Assembly (NCBI RefSeq): GCF_001513965.1
Contig: NZ_KQ948056.1
Span: 1-48,067, forward strand
Direction: 5' to 3'
DNA: 48,067 nt
Source of the DNA: Streptomyces cellostaticus
GTDB lineage: Bacteria; Actinomycetota; Actinomycetes; Streptomycetales; Streptomycetaceae
Shown here: piece by piece, positions 8,327 to 16,236 of the stretch
How the letters are laid out: every line of letters begins with the position of its first letter
How positions within the stretch are numbered: the first letter of the stretch is position 1
Translations under genes and position numbers: made by a program
The notes under the pieces: model-generated
Database searches by the model: none
The model's input: only the letters and a program-made list of their open reading frames with translations
Told to the model about the DNA's origin: nothing

Positions 8327-9232
8327 CTATCGCGAAATACTCCGGTGCCGATGAGCCAACGCCTCATAAGACGCAGCCAGAGCAGGCGCCGCACTCTCAT
8401 AAGTCCGCTGAGCAACACCCACGAACAAACAGTCCACCACCAACAGCTGACTCGTCCGAGAGGACATCGCGGCCGGCCGCAACTCGCTCTCCCGTGAAGT
8501 CGACGTGGTCAGCACATGGTCGGCGTACTGCGTCACCGACGAGTCAGGCCTCCCCGTGATCGCGACGGTGGTCGCCCCGTGCTCGAAGGCGACCCGCAGC
8601 GGCTCTATGACGTCCCCCGTCGACCCGGAGTGCGTGATCGCTATCGCCACATCGCCCGACCGCAACTGCACCGCGTTGGTCACCGCGAGATGCGGATCGC
8701 TGTGCGCATGGGCTATGAGCCCTATGCGCAGCAGCTTCTGTGTGAGGTCCTGGGCGACCAGACCGGACGCCCCTATGCCGTACACATCGGTGCGGCGGGC
8801 GCCCGCGAGCGCGGTGACGGCCGCGCCCAGCTGGACGGTGTCGAGTCCGGCGGCCGTGTCGGCGAGGGTCTGCTGCTCCTCGTAGGCCAGTTTGGTGACG
8901 ACGTCGGCGATGGGGTCGTCCACCGCGATGTCCGTGGTGATCGCGGGCGCGCGGCCCGACTGCTGCTGCGCGGCGAGGCCCGCGAGGGCGAGGCGCAGAT
9001 CGCGGTAGCCGGGGTAGCCGAGCAGGCGGGCGGTGCGCACGACCGTCGCCTCGCTGGTGCCGGTGAGCTCGGCGAGGCCGGTGACCGTGAGGGCGGCGCA
9101 GCCGGCGGGGTCGTTCGCCACGGCCTCGGCGACGCGCTGCATGGACCGGGTCATGGAAGGGGCGAGGGTGCGCACCTTGGCGGCGAGCGAACCGCCCGGA
9201 CTTCCGAAAATTTCCTTCACGTCCTGGGTCAC
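8327..9232 (-). CDS. murR: RpiR-family regulator with SIS domain (MurR-like)
   Basis: 301 aa. An N-terminal HTH (about 20-90, ALTVTGLAELTGTSEATVVRTARLLGYPGYRDLRLAL abridged: GTSEATVVRTARLLGY) is followed by a SIS sugar-phosphate sensing domain (DVYGIGASGLVAQDL, AITHSGSTGDVIEPL). It is predicted to repress murQ-murP and to respond to MurNAc-6-P or GlcNAc-6-P. The GTG start at 9232 lacks a Shine-Dalgarno and lies six bases after a good -10 box, implying a leaderless mRNA. The last about 40 codons use more A/T third bases than the rest. The neighbour murQ is 109 bp downstream. Confidence 0.9.
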   Translation of the reverse strand: MTQDVKEIFGSPGGSLAAKVRTLAPSMTRSMQRVAEAVANDPAGCAALTVTGLAELTGTSEATVVRTARLLGYPGYRDLRLALAGLAAQQQSGRAPAITTDIAVDDPIADVVTKLAYEEQQTLADTAAGLDTVQLGAAVTALAGARRTDVYGIGASGLVAQDLTQKLLRIGLIAHAHSDPHLAVTNAVQLRSGDVAIAITHSGSTGDVIEPLRVAFEHGATTVAITGRPDSSVTQYADHVLTTSTSRESELRPAAMSSRTSQLLVVDCLFVGVAQRTYESAAPALAASYEALAHRHRSISR

Positions 9233-9251
9233 TCATGAAAGATATTTTCGG
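9204..9251 (-). promoter_or_regulatory. Operator-like dyad at the murR start
   Basis: CCGAAAATTTCCTTCA (9204-9219) and TGAAAGATATTTTCGG (9236-9251) are inverted copies matching at 14 of 16 positions, flanking the start codon. Each arm contains a GAAA...TTTC half-site of the sort RpiR proteins bind. The right arm covers the -10 box. Confidence 0.65.
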
Positions 9252-9268
9252 TTCGGCCTGGCGGTCAA
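9239..9268 (-). promoter_or_regulatory. SigA/HrdB-type promoter of murR
   Basis: On the minus strand TTGACC (9268-9263), an 18-bp spacer, then TATCTT (9244-9239). Six bases separate the -10 from the GTG start, so transcription should begin at or next to the start codon. Confidence 0.65.
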
Positions 9269-9287
9269 GAGTGCGCACAATGGGACC

Positions 9288-9671
9288 ATGGAGTCCTTGA
9301 GCCCGCTCGAACGGGCGCTGCACGCTGCCCGCGCGCTGGTCCTCGCCGATCTGGTCGCGGGTGATGTCGCCGAGGCGGACGTGGTCTCCCTGGTCGAGGA
9401 CTCCGTCTCCCAGCGGCGCTGGTGGGTCGAGCAGTGGCCGGACGGCGCCCACTACGTGGCCGGGCTGGTCGCGCAGGACGTGCAGGACGCCCTGCTGGAG
9501 CGGTACGGCCGCTGGCCGCTGTGTCCGGTGTGCGGCTCGGGCGACCCGCACGCGCTGGACGTGGAGCCGGAACTGGGTCCCGATCCGCACTGGGTGTGCC
9601 ACAAGGCGGGCGTGAAGGTCGCCGCGGTGGGCGGCCTGGGGCGGGCCACGGGCGGGATGGCGTCCTCGTGA
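9288..9671 (+). CDS. Conserved hypothetical protein with zinc-ribbon-like CPVCG motif
   Basis: 127 aa. The N-terminal 65 residues are acidic and helical with a WWVEQWPDGAHYVAGL stretch. CPVCG near residue 83 and a WVCHKAG segment about 25 residues later could form a metal site. The ATG has no Shine-Dalgarno but a CACAAT -10-like hexamer ends six bases ahead, so leaderless translation is possible. It is divergent from murR and seven bases before the DUF4031 gene, suggesting an operon. Function unknown. Confidence 0.8.
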   Translation: MESLSPLERALHAARALVLADLVAGDVAEADVVSLVEDSVSQRRWWVEQWPDGAHYVAGLVAQDVQDALLERYGRWPLCPVCGSGDPHALDVEPELGPDPHWVCHKAGVKVAAVGGLGRATGGMASS

Positions 9672-9678
9672 GGCTCCC

Positions 9679-9954
9679 GTGACGGTGTACATCGACCCGC
9701 CGGCCTGGCCCGGACACGGGCGCATGTGGTCGCACCTGGTGAGCGATGTGTCGTACGACGAACTGCACCTGTTCGCCGCGGAGTTGGGCGTGCCGCAGCG
9801 GGCCTTCGAGCGGGATCACTACGACCTTCCGGCGCACCGGTACGCGGACGCGGTGGCCGCCGGGGCGGTGGAGGTCAGCAGCCGCGAGGTGGTGCGGCTG
9901 CTGCGGGCGTCCGGGCTGCGCAGGCGGAAGGGGTATCAGGCCCGGCGGATGTAG
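9679..9954 (+). CDS. DUF4031 domain protein
   Basis: 91 aa, matching the usual short DUF4031 proteins: VTVYIDPPAWPGHGRMWSHL at the N-terminus, then YDELHLFAAELG and a basic tail RRRKGYQARRM. The GTG start lies 7 bp after the previous stop. The gene overlaps the 3' end of the convergent fusion gene by 19 bp. The biochemical role of DUF4031 is not known to me. Confidence 0.88.
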   Translation: MTVYIDPPAWPGHGRMWSHLVSDVSYDELHLFAAELGVPQRAFERDHYDLPAHRYADAVAAGAVEVSSREVVRLLRASGLRRRKGYQARRM

Positions 9955-11036
9955 AGCTGGAGCCCGGCGTCCATGTCGTGCTCCTCCTGCGCGATCCGCT
10001 CCTCCTCCACGGTCGCCCGGGCGAACCCCGCCCGGGACACCACACGCTGCGAGGGCACGTTGGCGTGCTCGATGGTCGCGAACACCATGTCGACGTCGTC
10101 CCGGGCCAGGGCCCACTCCGTCAGGGTGCGCAGGGCCTCGGTGGCGTAGCCCTGGCCGCGGGCGCCCTCCACGAGGTCGTAGCCGACCTCCACGCGGCCC
10201 TCCTCGTCCGGGACGCCGTGGAAGCCCATACCGCCGATCGCACGGCCGTCCTCGTGCCGGACCAGGGCGAAGACACCGAACTCGGGCCGGTGCACGCCCG
10301 CTTCGTACGCCTTCACCATCTGGGTCGTGGCCACCCGCGTGCCCTGGTACGGCCCGCCGTCGAGCCACTCGAAGCCGCCGTCGCCGCCCAGGCACAGATC
10401 GCCGGCGGCGGCCGGGCGGATGCCGGTCAGGGTGAGGCGTTCGGCGGGGATGACCAGGTTGTTGCGCCAGCGCCAGTCGGTGACCGGTGCCCGGCCGGTC
10501 AGCTCGCCGCGGCCGGTCGCCCACAGCAGGGTCGGCCAGGGTGCGCGGCCGGGCTGGACGTGCGGGAAGAGCCAGGTCAGGGCGGACTCGGCCAGTTCCG
10601 CGGAGGGCTCGTAGGGCAGACCCAGGCCCTGGGCGATGTCGTACGTGTGCAGCAGCAGCTCGGTGATGCCCATCGCGGCGAAGCCCTCGCGGTCGGCGCT
10701 GCCGAACGGGTACGGGTGGACGGCGCGCACCTGGCGCGGGGCGGTGCGGACGGTGGCGGCGAGCAGGCCGCCGGTCGACCGGATCACCTCCAGCACACCG
10801 GCGGCATCGGCATCCTCGTCGAAGGCGAGGTCACAGGGAACGTAGTCCTGGGCACCGGTGACCAGCCGGTTCGCGTAGCCGAACAGGGCTTCCGCGAGGT
10901 GCTCGGCCGTTTCGAGGCAACTCCACTCCAGCTGCCCGGCCTTGACGCCCCTCCAGTCCTGGTCCACCGCCGCCCGCAGTGCCGCCACACAGCCGGCAAC
11001 GGCCTCATCCACCTGGTCCCCGCTCAACGGTCGCAT
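9936..11036 (-). CDS. MDMPI/DinB-like domain fused to GNAT acetyltransferase
   Basis: 366 aa, start ATG at 11036. Residues 1 to about 190 resemble the mycothiol-dependent maleylpyruvate isomerase/DinB four-helix fold (WSCLETAEHLAEALFGYANRLV, ITELLLHTYDIAQGLGLPY, with His/Glu/His candidates for metal). Residues about 195-366 are a GNAT domain (GGMGFHGVPDEEGRVEVGYDLVEGARGQGYATEALRTL abridged: VEVGYDLVEGARGQGYATEA, motif A RGQGYA). It probably acetylates a small molecule or thiol conjugate; substrate unknown. Both halves are seen as separate proteins elsewhere. Confidence 0.8.
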   Translation of the reverse strand: MRPLSGDQVDEAVAGCVAALRAAVDQDWRGVKAGQLEWSCLETAEHLAEALFGYANRLVTGAQDYVPCDLAFDEDADAAGVLEVIRSTGGLLAATVRTAPRQVRAVHPYPFGSADREGFAAMGITELLLHTYDIAQGLGLPYEPSAELAESALTWLFPHVQPGRAPWPTLLWATGRGELTGRAPVTDWRWRNNLVIPAERLTLTGIRPAAAGDLCLGGDGGFEWLDGGPYQGTRVATTQMVKAYEAGVHRPEFGVFALVRHEDGRAIGGMGFHGVPDEEGRVEVGYDLVEGARGQGYATEALRTLTEWALARDDVDMVFATIEHANVPSQRVVSRAGFARATVEEERIAQEEHDMDAGLQLYIRRA

Positions 11037-11162
11037 GCGCGCACAGTACGGGGCGCGTCCGCTCGGTGCGACAGCATTTCCGGCTCGGTCACCGATCCAC
11101 GGCCGGATGCCCGACTCCCCTCGCGGCAAAGACAGTCGGAAGGCACTGTGGGCAGCGCCGGC

Positions 11163-11807
11163 TCAGGCCGACAGCAGGTCCAGCTCGGCGGCCAGGTTGT
11201 AGCGGGCGGTCGGCTCCCAGTGCTCCCGGCCGTACGGGGTGCGGAACAGGCGGGGCAGGTCGAGGAGTTGGCGCAGGATCGCCGAGCGGCCCTCGCGGAA
11301 GGCGTCGCTCGGCACGAAGTGGTACTCCTCGCGGACCTCGGCGGTGTAGACGGCGTACGCCGACGGGGGCGCGGCCAGGATGGCGAGGTCCGCGTCGCAC
11401 AGGACCTGGCCGTCGCGGTCGTCGTCGGCGGGGTCGTGGGTGACGGTGAGGCGGACCAGGCGCGCGACCTCGGCCGTCTTCGGCGCCGGGACCCCGGCCT
11501 CCGGCAAGGCCCGCTCGGCGAGGTGCGCGGACCGCTCCTCGTTCTCGGAGCGCTCGGGCAGGTAGACCGCGTCGTGGAACCAGGCCGCCAGGCGTACGAC
11601 GTCCGGGTCGGCCGCGTACTTCTCCAGGACGTCGATGTGGTCGAGGACCGCGGTGAGGTGGGCCGTCGTGTGGTACCGGCGCTGCGGCTCCTGCCAGCGG
11701 GTGAGGAGGTTGTCGGCGTAGGGGGCGGGGTCGGGACCGTCGCCGGGGGCGCGGGCTCCTTCCAGGGCGCGGGCGAAGCGGAGGCGCAGGGCGTCGAGGT
11801 CGGCCAT
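11163..11807 (-). CDS. HD-domain metal-dependent phosphohydrolase
   Basis: 214 aa. HD-superfamily features: RYHTTAHL (first His), WFHDAVY (the HD pair), LTVTHDP and CDADLAIL (terminal Asp). The family acts on nucleotides or other phosphates; substrate unknown. The ATG is chosen because the open frame upstream is antisense to the divergent gene. Starts of the two divergent genes are 79 bp apart. Confidence 0.88.
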   Translation of the reverse strand: MADLDALRLRFARALEGARAPGDGPDPAPYADNLLTRWQEPQRRYHTTAHLTAVLDHIDVLEKYAADPDVVRLAAWFHDAVYLPERSENEERSAHLAERALPEAGVPAPKTAEVARLVRLTVTHDPADDDRDGQVLCDADLAILAAPPSAYAVYTAEVREEYHFVPSDAFREGRSAILRQLLDLPRLFRTPYGREHWEPTARYNLAAELDLLSA

Positions 11808-11886
11808 GGCCTCATTCTTCCGTCCTTCTGCGACGGCTGGCGATTCCTTCGTGACGGGTGCCTGTCGGCGCCCTAGCTTGGGGCCC

Positions 11887-12558
11887 ATGACTGACGTACA
11901 CGAGGTACCCCGTGACGCCGAACTCCCCGGCCGGCTGCTGGCCGTCGAGCGGGACGCCCTGATACCGCTGCTGCGGTCACGTGCCGACGCGGACTTCGCG
12001 CTGCCGACCCTCGCGTGTCCGGGGTGGACGGTGCGGGACGTGCTGGCGCACTGTTCCGCCGCGTTGCTGCGGGTCGTGGAGAGCAGGTACGAGAAGGGCG
12101 TGTTCTCGCCCGAGTCGAACGACCGGGACATCGCCGAGCGCGCCGAGTGGACGAACGCGCAGGTCGTGGACGAGCTGGAGCGCGGGATGACCGAGGCCGG
12201 GCCGGTGATCGCCAAGGCGGGCGGGGTGCTGGACATGATCGCCCTCGGGGAGTGGGTGCACGCGGGTGATGTGCGGGACGTCTTCGGGGAGGCGGGGGCG
12301 TATGCGGGGGCCGGTCTGCCGGACGCGCTGACGCTGCTGGTCCGGATCACCCGTGAGAAGGGGCACGTGCCCCTGCACGCCGACCTCGACGACGTGGACG
12401 AGCCGCTGCGGCTGGGCGCGGCGGCCACGGGGGGCCCGCCCGCCCGGTACCTCGGCGATGCCGCCACGCTCGTACGGCTGTACTCGGGGCGGCCGCTGGA
12501 CGGGGCCGCCTATGAGCTGGCGGGCGCGGCGGAGGGGGAACTGAACATCTTCGGGTGA
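11887..12558 (+). CDS. Maleylpyruvate isomerase-family (MDMPI) protein
   Basis: 223 aa. The N-terminal motif LACPGWTVRDVLAHCSAALLRVVE and the mid LGEWVHAGDVRDVFGE are typical of the mycothiol-dependent MDMPI family (metal-binding DinB fold), common in actinobacteria with varied or unknown thiol-transfer roles. ATG at 11887. Complete length; ends shortly before the cutC promoter region. Confidence 0.85.
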   Translation: MTDVHEVPRDAELPGRLLAVERDALIPLLRSRADADFALPTLACPGWTVRDVLAHCSAALLRVVESRYEKGVFSPESNDRDIAERAEWTNAQVVDELERGMTEAGPVIAKAGGVLDMIALGEWVHAGDVRDVFGEAGAYAGAGLPDALTLLVRITREKGHVPLHADLDDVDEPLRLGAAATGGPPARYLGDAATLVRLYSGRPLDGAAYELAGAAEGELNIFG

Positions 12559-12600
12559 GGAGGGGTGGCCCGGGCCGACGCGGGGCAGGCGTAGTCTTGA

Positions 12601-12616
12601 ATTGGACTAGACCTGT
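12601..12616 (+). promoter_or_regulatory. DasR-responsive element (dre)-like site upstream of cutC
   Basis: ATTGGACTAGACCTGT matches the 16-bp dre palindrome (AGTGGTCTAGACCACT) at 12 of 16 positions, including CTAGACC. It ends 23 bp before the cutC start. DasR, the GntR-type GlcNAc regulator of Streptomyces, binds such sites; binding here is predicted only. Confidence 0.6.
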
Positions 12617-12639
12617 AGTCGGCCGATGAATGGGGTGCC

Positions 12640-13341
12640 ATGAGCAAGCGTGCAGTCCTGGAGGTGATCGCCCTCGACGTCGAGGACGCGGTCGCCGCCC
12701 AGGCCGGAGGCGCGGACCGCCTGGAGCTGGTCACCGAGATGGCCGCCGACGGCCTCACCCCGTCGGCCGCCACCGTCGCCGCGATCCGGGCCGCCGTCGA
12801 CATCGACCTGCGCGTGATGCTGCGGCCGGCGGACGGGTTCGCGGCGGGAGACCCCGAGGACGTGGACCGCCTGGTGCGGGTGGCGGGCGAGCTGCGGGAG
12901 GCCGGGGCCGACCAGTTCGTGCTCGGGTTCCTCGACGCGGACGGGGGCGTCGATCTGGCCGCGGTGGAACGGGTCGTGGCCGCGTTGGACGGCTGCCGCT
13001 GGACCTTCCACCGGGCGATCGACCGGGCCACCGACCGCGACTCCCTGCGCAAGCAGCTCGCCGACCTGCCCGGCCTGGACACCTACCTGACGGCGGGCGC
13101 GGCCGAAGGCGTGGACGAGGGGCTCCCCACTCTGCTCGCCGAGGCGGCGCACGGCGGGGAGCCCGGGTACGAGCAGCAGATCCTGGTGGGCGGCGGGCTG
13201 CGCCTCGATCATGTGCCACGGCTCCGGGCCGCCGGGATCACGGCCTTCCACATCGGCGGCGCCGCGCGCTCCGCGGGTTGGGCGGGGCCGGTTTCCGAGG
13301 GGGCCGTGCGGGAGTGGCGGAGGGCGTTGGACAGGGAGTAG
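12640..13341 (+). CDS. cutC: CutC-family protein
   Basis: 233 aa TIM-barrel protein. Signatures: LEVIALDVEDAVAAQAGGADRLELV, a cytosolic barrel start, LRVMLRPADGF, TFHRAIDRA and the C-terminal ILVGGGLRLDHVPRL phosphate-type loop. The family was named for copper homeostasis, but its enzymatic role is uncertain. The dre-like site immediately upstream suggests an aminosugar connection. It converges on helR with 12 bp between stops. Confidence 0.9.
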   Translation: MSKRAVLEVIALDVEDAVAAQAGGADRLELVTEMAADGLTPSAATVAAIRAAVDIDLRVMLRPADGFAAGDPEDVDRLVRVAGELREAGADQFVLGFLDADGGVDLAAVERVVAALDGCRWTFHRAIDRATDRDSLRKQLADLPGLDTYLTAGAAEGVDEGLPTLLAEAAHGGEPGYEQQILVGGGLRLDHVPRLRAAGITAFHIGGAARSAGWAGPVSEGAVREWRRALDRE

Positions 13342-13353
13342 CCCCTGTTTCAC

Positions 13354-15426
13354 TCAGCCCAACTGTGCAGGCAGCGGTGCCGAATGCGTCACGATCAGGC
13401 CCGACACCGCTCGGGTCAGGGCCACGTACAGGCGCCGCAGGCCCGTGCGTTCGTCCGGCTCGCCGTCCACCACCGCCTGCGGCTCGTCCAGGACCACGTA
13501 GTCGTACTCCAGACCCTTGGCGAGGGAGGCCGGGACGAGGGTCAGGCGGGTCTCGCGGGTGGTCTCCTCGCCCGGCGCCAGGCAGGTGATCCCGGCCGCC
13601 GACAGGGCCCCGGCGAGCGCCGGGATGCGGGCGTCGGCCGCGATCAGGCCCGTCGAGCCCTCGTTGCGCAGCAACTCCTCGCAGGCGGCGACGACTTCGG
13701 CCGTCTCCGCCGCCGTACGGACCTCGAAGAAGCCCGGGTTCTCACGGACCGAGGCGACCGGAGTGAGGCCGGGCGCGATGTGCGGCAGCAGGCGGGAGGC
13801 GTAGGTGATCACGTCCGTCGGGACACGGAAACCGGCCGTCAGCTCCTCGATGATCCCCTCGCCCTTGCCGAGGTGGGCGAGCGCCTCCTCCCAGCTCCGC
13901 GTCGCCCAGGGCGTGGTTCCCTGCGCCAGGTCGCCCAGGACGGTCGCACTGCCGGTGGTGCAGCGGCGGCCGACGGCCCGGTACTGCATGGGGGAGAGGT
14001 CCTGCGCCTCGTCCAGGACGACATGCCCGAGCGAGTGCGTGCGCTGGGTCAGGTCGGCCGCCTCGTCGATCAGCACCGCGTCCGCCGGTGACCACTTCGC
14101 CGACTTCACGCTGCGCACCGGCCTGGCCCACAGGATCGTCTTCTGCTCGTCCTCGTCCAGGATCCCCTCGGCGTGCTCGGCGAGGAAGTCGGCGTCCGTC
14201 AGCAGGCGCAGGACCAGCTTCGCCGGGTCCACCGCCGGCCAGACCGCCTTCACGGCCGCCTTCACCGCGCTGTTGCGGGCGACCGCGTCCTGCACCCGGT
14301 CGTCGGGCGCCTCCCCGGACCGCTCCATCTGCACCAGCACCGCGTGCGCGATGCGCTGCGGCAGGGCCTCGCGGGCGGCGCCGTAGCGGATGTCCCGGTC
14401 CAGCAACTCCCGGGCGATGGACTCCAGTTCGTAGGCCGCAACCCGCCAGCGCCGCGAGCCGCGCACCACGACGACCGGCTCGGCGGGCATGGTCACGTGG
14501 GAGTACAGGGCCCGGCGCAGCACCTCGGCCATCCGGGCGTCGCCCTTGACGATCGCGGCGGCCGCGTCGTCCGTCCCGCGCACCTCCACGTGTGCGACCA
14601 GGTCGTCCACGGTCGCCTGCTGCACGGTCAACTCGCCGAGCGCCGGGAGGACCTGCTCGATGTAGTGGAGGAAGGACCTGTTCGGGCCGATGACGAGCGT
14701 GCCGGTGCGGGCGAGCCGCTCCCGGTGGGCGTAGAGCAGGTAGGCGACCCGGTGCAGGCCGACGGCGGTCTTTCCGGTGCCCGGGCCGCCCTGGACGCAC
14801 ACGGTCCCGCCCAGCCCGCTGCGGACGATCTCGTCCTGCTCGGGCTGGATGGTGGCCACGATGTCCCGCATGGGGCCGACGCGGGGCCGCTCGATCTCCT
14901 GCTGGAGCAGCTTGCTGGTGGAGGCGGTCTCCGATGGATCAGCGGGGTCGGACAGGTGCTCGTCCTCGTACGCGGTCAGGTCGCCGCCGGTGTAGCCGAA
15001 GCGGCGGCGCAGCCCGATGTCCATCGGGTCCTTCTTGGACGCGCGGTAGAACGGCTGCGAGACCGGGGCACGCCAGTCGATGACCATGGGGTCGCCGTCG
15101 GCGTCGTGTACGTGCCGCCGCCCGATGTAGAACCGCTCGCCCTCCGCCCCCTCGGCCTGCGCGGCGCCCGGTGCGTGCAGGTAGTCGAGCCGCCCGAAGA
15201 AGAGGGGGGTGTCGCTGAGGTCGGCCAGCGCCTTGATGCGCTCGTCGATCTGGCGGGCGAGGACCTGGGCGTTGACCCAGTTCGCGGCGACGTCCTTGAT
15301 GTCCAGCGCCTCGACGTCCTCGCGCATGGCGCGCAGAGCGGACCGGGAGGCGCCGAGGTGGGAGCGCTCGCGAGCGAGGGGGTCGGCGACGGGGGCGTCG
15401 AGCGGTTCGTGGGCGGGCGTCGACAA
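13354..15426 (-). CDS. helR: RNA polymerase recycling motor HelR/HelD
   Basis: 690 aa UvrD-type superfamily 1 ATPase. The N-terminal RSALRAMREDVEALDIKDVAANWVNAQVLARQIDERI abridged (RQIDERIKALADL) forms the coiled-coil arm that enters the RNAP channel. Walker A is GGPGTGKT near 213-220, Walker B HVVLDEAQDLSP, and C-terminal helicase motifs include RRLYVALTRAV. HelD/HelR proteins release stalled or rifamycin-bound RNA polymerase. The start is TTG with GGAGG eight bases ahead. Length and motifs fit actinobacterial class II HelD. Confidence 0.92.
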   Translation of the reverse strand: MSTPAHEPLDAPVADPLARERSHLGASRSALRAMREDVEALDIKDVAANWVNAQVLARQIDERIKALADLSDTPLFFGRLDYLHAPGAAQAEGAEGERFYIGRRHVHDADGDPMVIDWRAPVSQPFYRASKKDPMDIGLRRRFGYTGGDLTAYEDEHLSDPADPSETASTSKLLQQEIERPRVGPMRDIVATIQPEQDEIVRSGLGGTVCVQGGPGTGKTAVGLHRVAYLLYAHRERLARTGTLVIGPNRSFLHYIEQVLPALGELTVQQATVDDLVAHVEVRGTDDAAAAIVKGDARMAEVLRRALYSHVTMPAEPVVVVRGSRRWRVAAYELESIARELLDRDIRYGAAREALPQRIAHAVLVQMERSGEAPDDRVQDAVARNSAVKAAVKAVWPAVDPAKLVLRLLTDADFLAEHAEGILDEDEQKTILWARPVRSVKSAKWSPADAVLIDEAADLTQRTHSLGHVVLDEAQDLSPMQYRAVGRRCTTGSATVLGDLAQGTTPWATRSWEEALAHLGKGEGIIEELTAGFRVPTDVITYASRLLPHIAPGLTPVASVRENPGFFEVRTAAETAEVVAACEELLRNEGSTGLIAADARIPALAGALSAAGITCLAPGEETTRETRLTLVPASLAKGLEYDYVVLDEPQAVVDGEPDERTGLRRLYVALTRAVSGLIVTHSAPLPAQLG

Positions 15427-15753
15427 GGGGGTGCCTCCGGTGGGCCTGCTGGGTGCGATGCGTGGCTACGACGAATGCCGTCCGGTTTCCGGCCGGGCGG
15501 CGGCACTCCCTCGGGGAGGCGGGCAAGAGCGGAGATTTTAGGTGAAGCGGTGGGGAGGGGGCCAATGAATTTCCGTGCGGGGTCCTCCGGAGGTCGCGCG
15601 GAGCTCTCGCAGAGGCCTCGCAGAGGCTCGCCCCTAGGGGACGCGGCCCTCCCGGTGTAGGGCGGGCGTCCACCCGGAGGGCTACGCGCGGGCCCCGGGA
15701 ATTGGACCCGGAGACCGATGCCGGATCGGCGCCCGAAGTTCCACCATGGAGGC
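15427..15753. other. Divergent intergenic region, helR / 60-aa gene
   Basis: 327 bp without a convincing gene. On the minus strand TAAAAT (15540-15535) could be the helR -10. An 11-bp direct repeat CTCGCAGAGGC is present at 15606-15616 and 15617-15627, followed by the palindrome CCCCTAGGGG (15631-15640). No long inverted repeat of the rifamycin-associated element type was seen. Confidence 0.5.
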
Positions 15754-15936
15754 ATGAGCGCAGCAACCATTTCTCCAGTCCCTGTCCGGCCCCCGTCCGG
15801 TGCCACGGCCGTGGACGGCCCCCATCACCACCCGCTGGGCAACGCCCTGCGCGCCGTCAAGGTGTTCGTGGAGGCCGCGTTCAGCGTCGTGATCCTCGGC
15901 GAGTACGGCGAGGAAGCGGGCATACACCGCAAGTAA
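15754..15936 (+). CDS. Small conserved protein, 60 aa
   Basis: The start ATG follows ATGGAGGC, a good ribosome binding site. The protein has a Pro/Ala-rich N-terminus, a DGPHHHPLGNALRAVKVF segment and one hydrophobic stretch (VFVEAAFSVVILGEY), then ends HRK. It could be membrane-associated. Third-position G/C bias continues past its TAA stop (see next feature). Function not recognised. Confidence 0.65.
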   Translation: MSAATISPVPVRPPSGATAVDGPHHHPLGNALRAVKVFVEAAFSVVILGEYGEEAGIHRK

Positions 15937-15942
15937 CGGCAC

Positions 15943-16080
15943 AGGTCCACCGGGCCGAGGGAGCTGATCCCGGTCCCGGACCTGAAGGCGGCCTTCCTGG
16001 CGGGCAACGCGTTCCTGCTCGCCGCCCTCCCGGCCCGCTGCCTCTCGTTTGCGCCCGCGCAGGAGAGACGGATCACGAAC
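15943..16080 (+). pseudogene. Coding-like sequence in frame after the 60-aa gene
   Basis: In the same frame as the preceding gene, the codons from AGG TCC ACC onward are nearly all G/C in third position for about 36 codons and encode STGPRELIPVPDLKAAFLAG followed by a hydrophobic run. No start codon lies between the TAA and this stretch. It looks like the lost C-terminal half of the upstream gene or a decayed gene. The rest to 16236 shows nothing further. Confidence 0.4.
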
Positions 16081-16236
16081 GCAGCCCCACGAGGGCACCC
16101 CGGACCCCGAACTTCCCCGATGGCACCGGCTGTTGGCGGCCCCTTACCCGGTCCTGGCGCTCAGGCTCCCAGGGGCGTGTGCCACCATGATCAGCCGTTG
16201 TCCGATCCGTTCGTCCGAGCAAACGGGGAAATTGAC

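Noticed and set aside
15682..16098. Minus-strand open frame across 15.7-16.1 kb
   Set aside because: The plus-strand frame has near-total G/C third bases and the start ATG with GGAG; the minus frame lacks a family and a good start.
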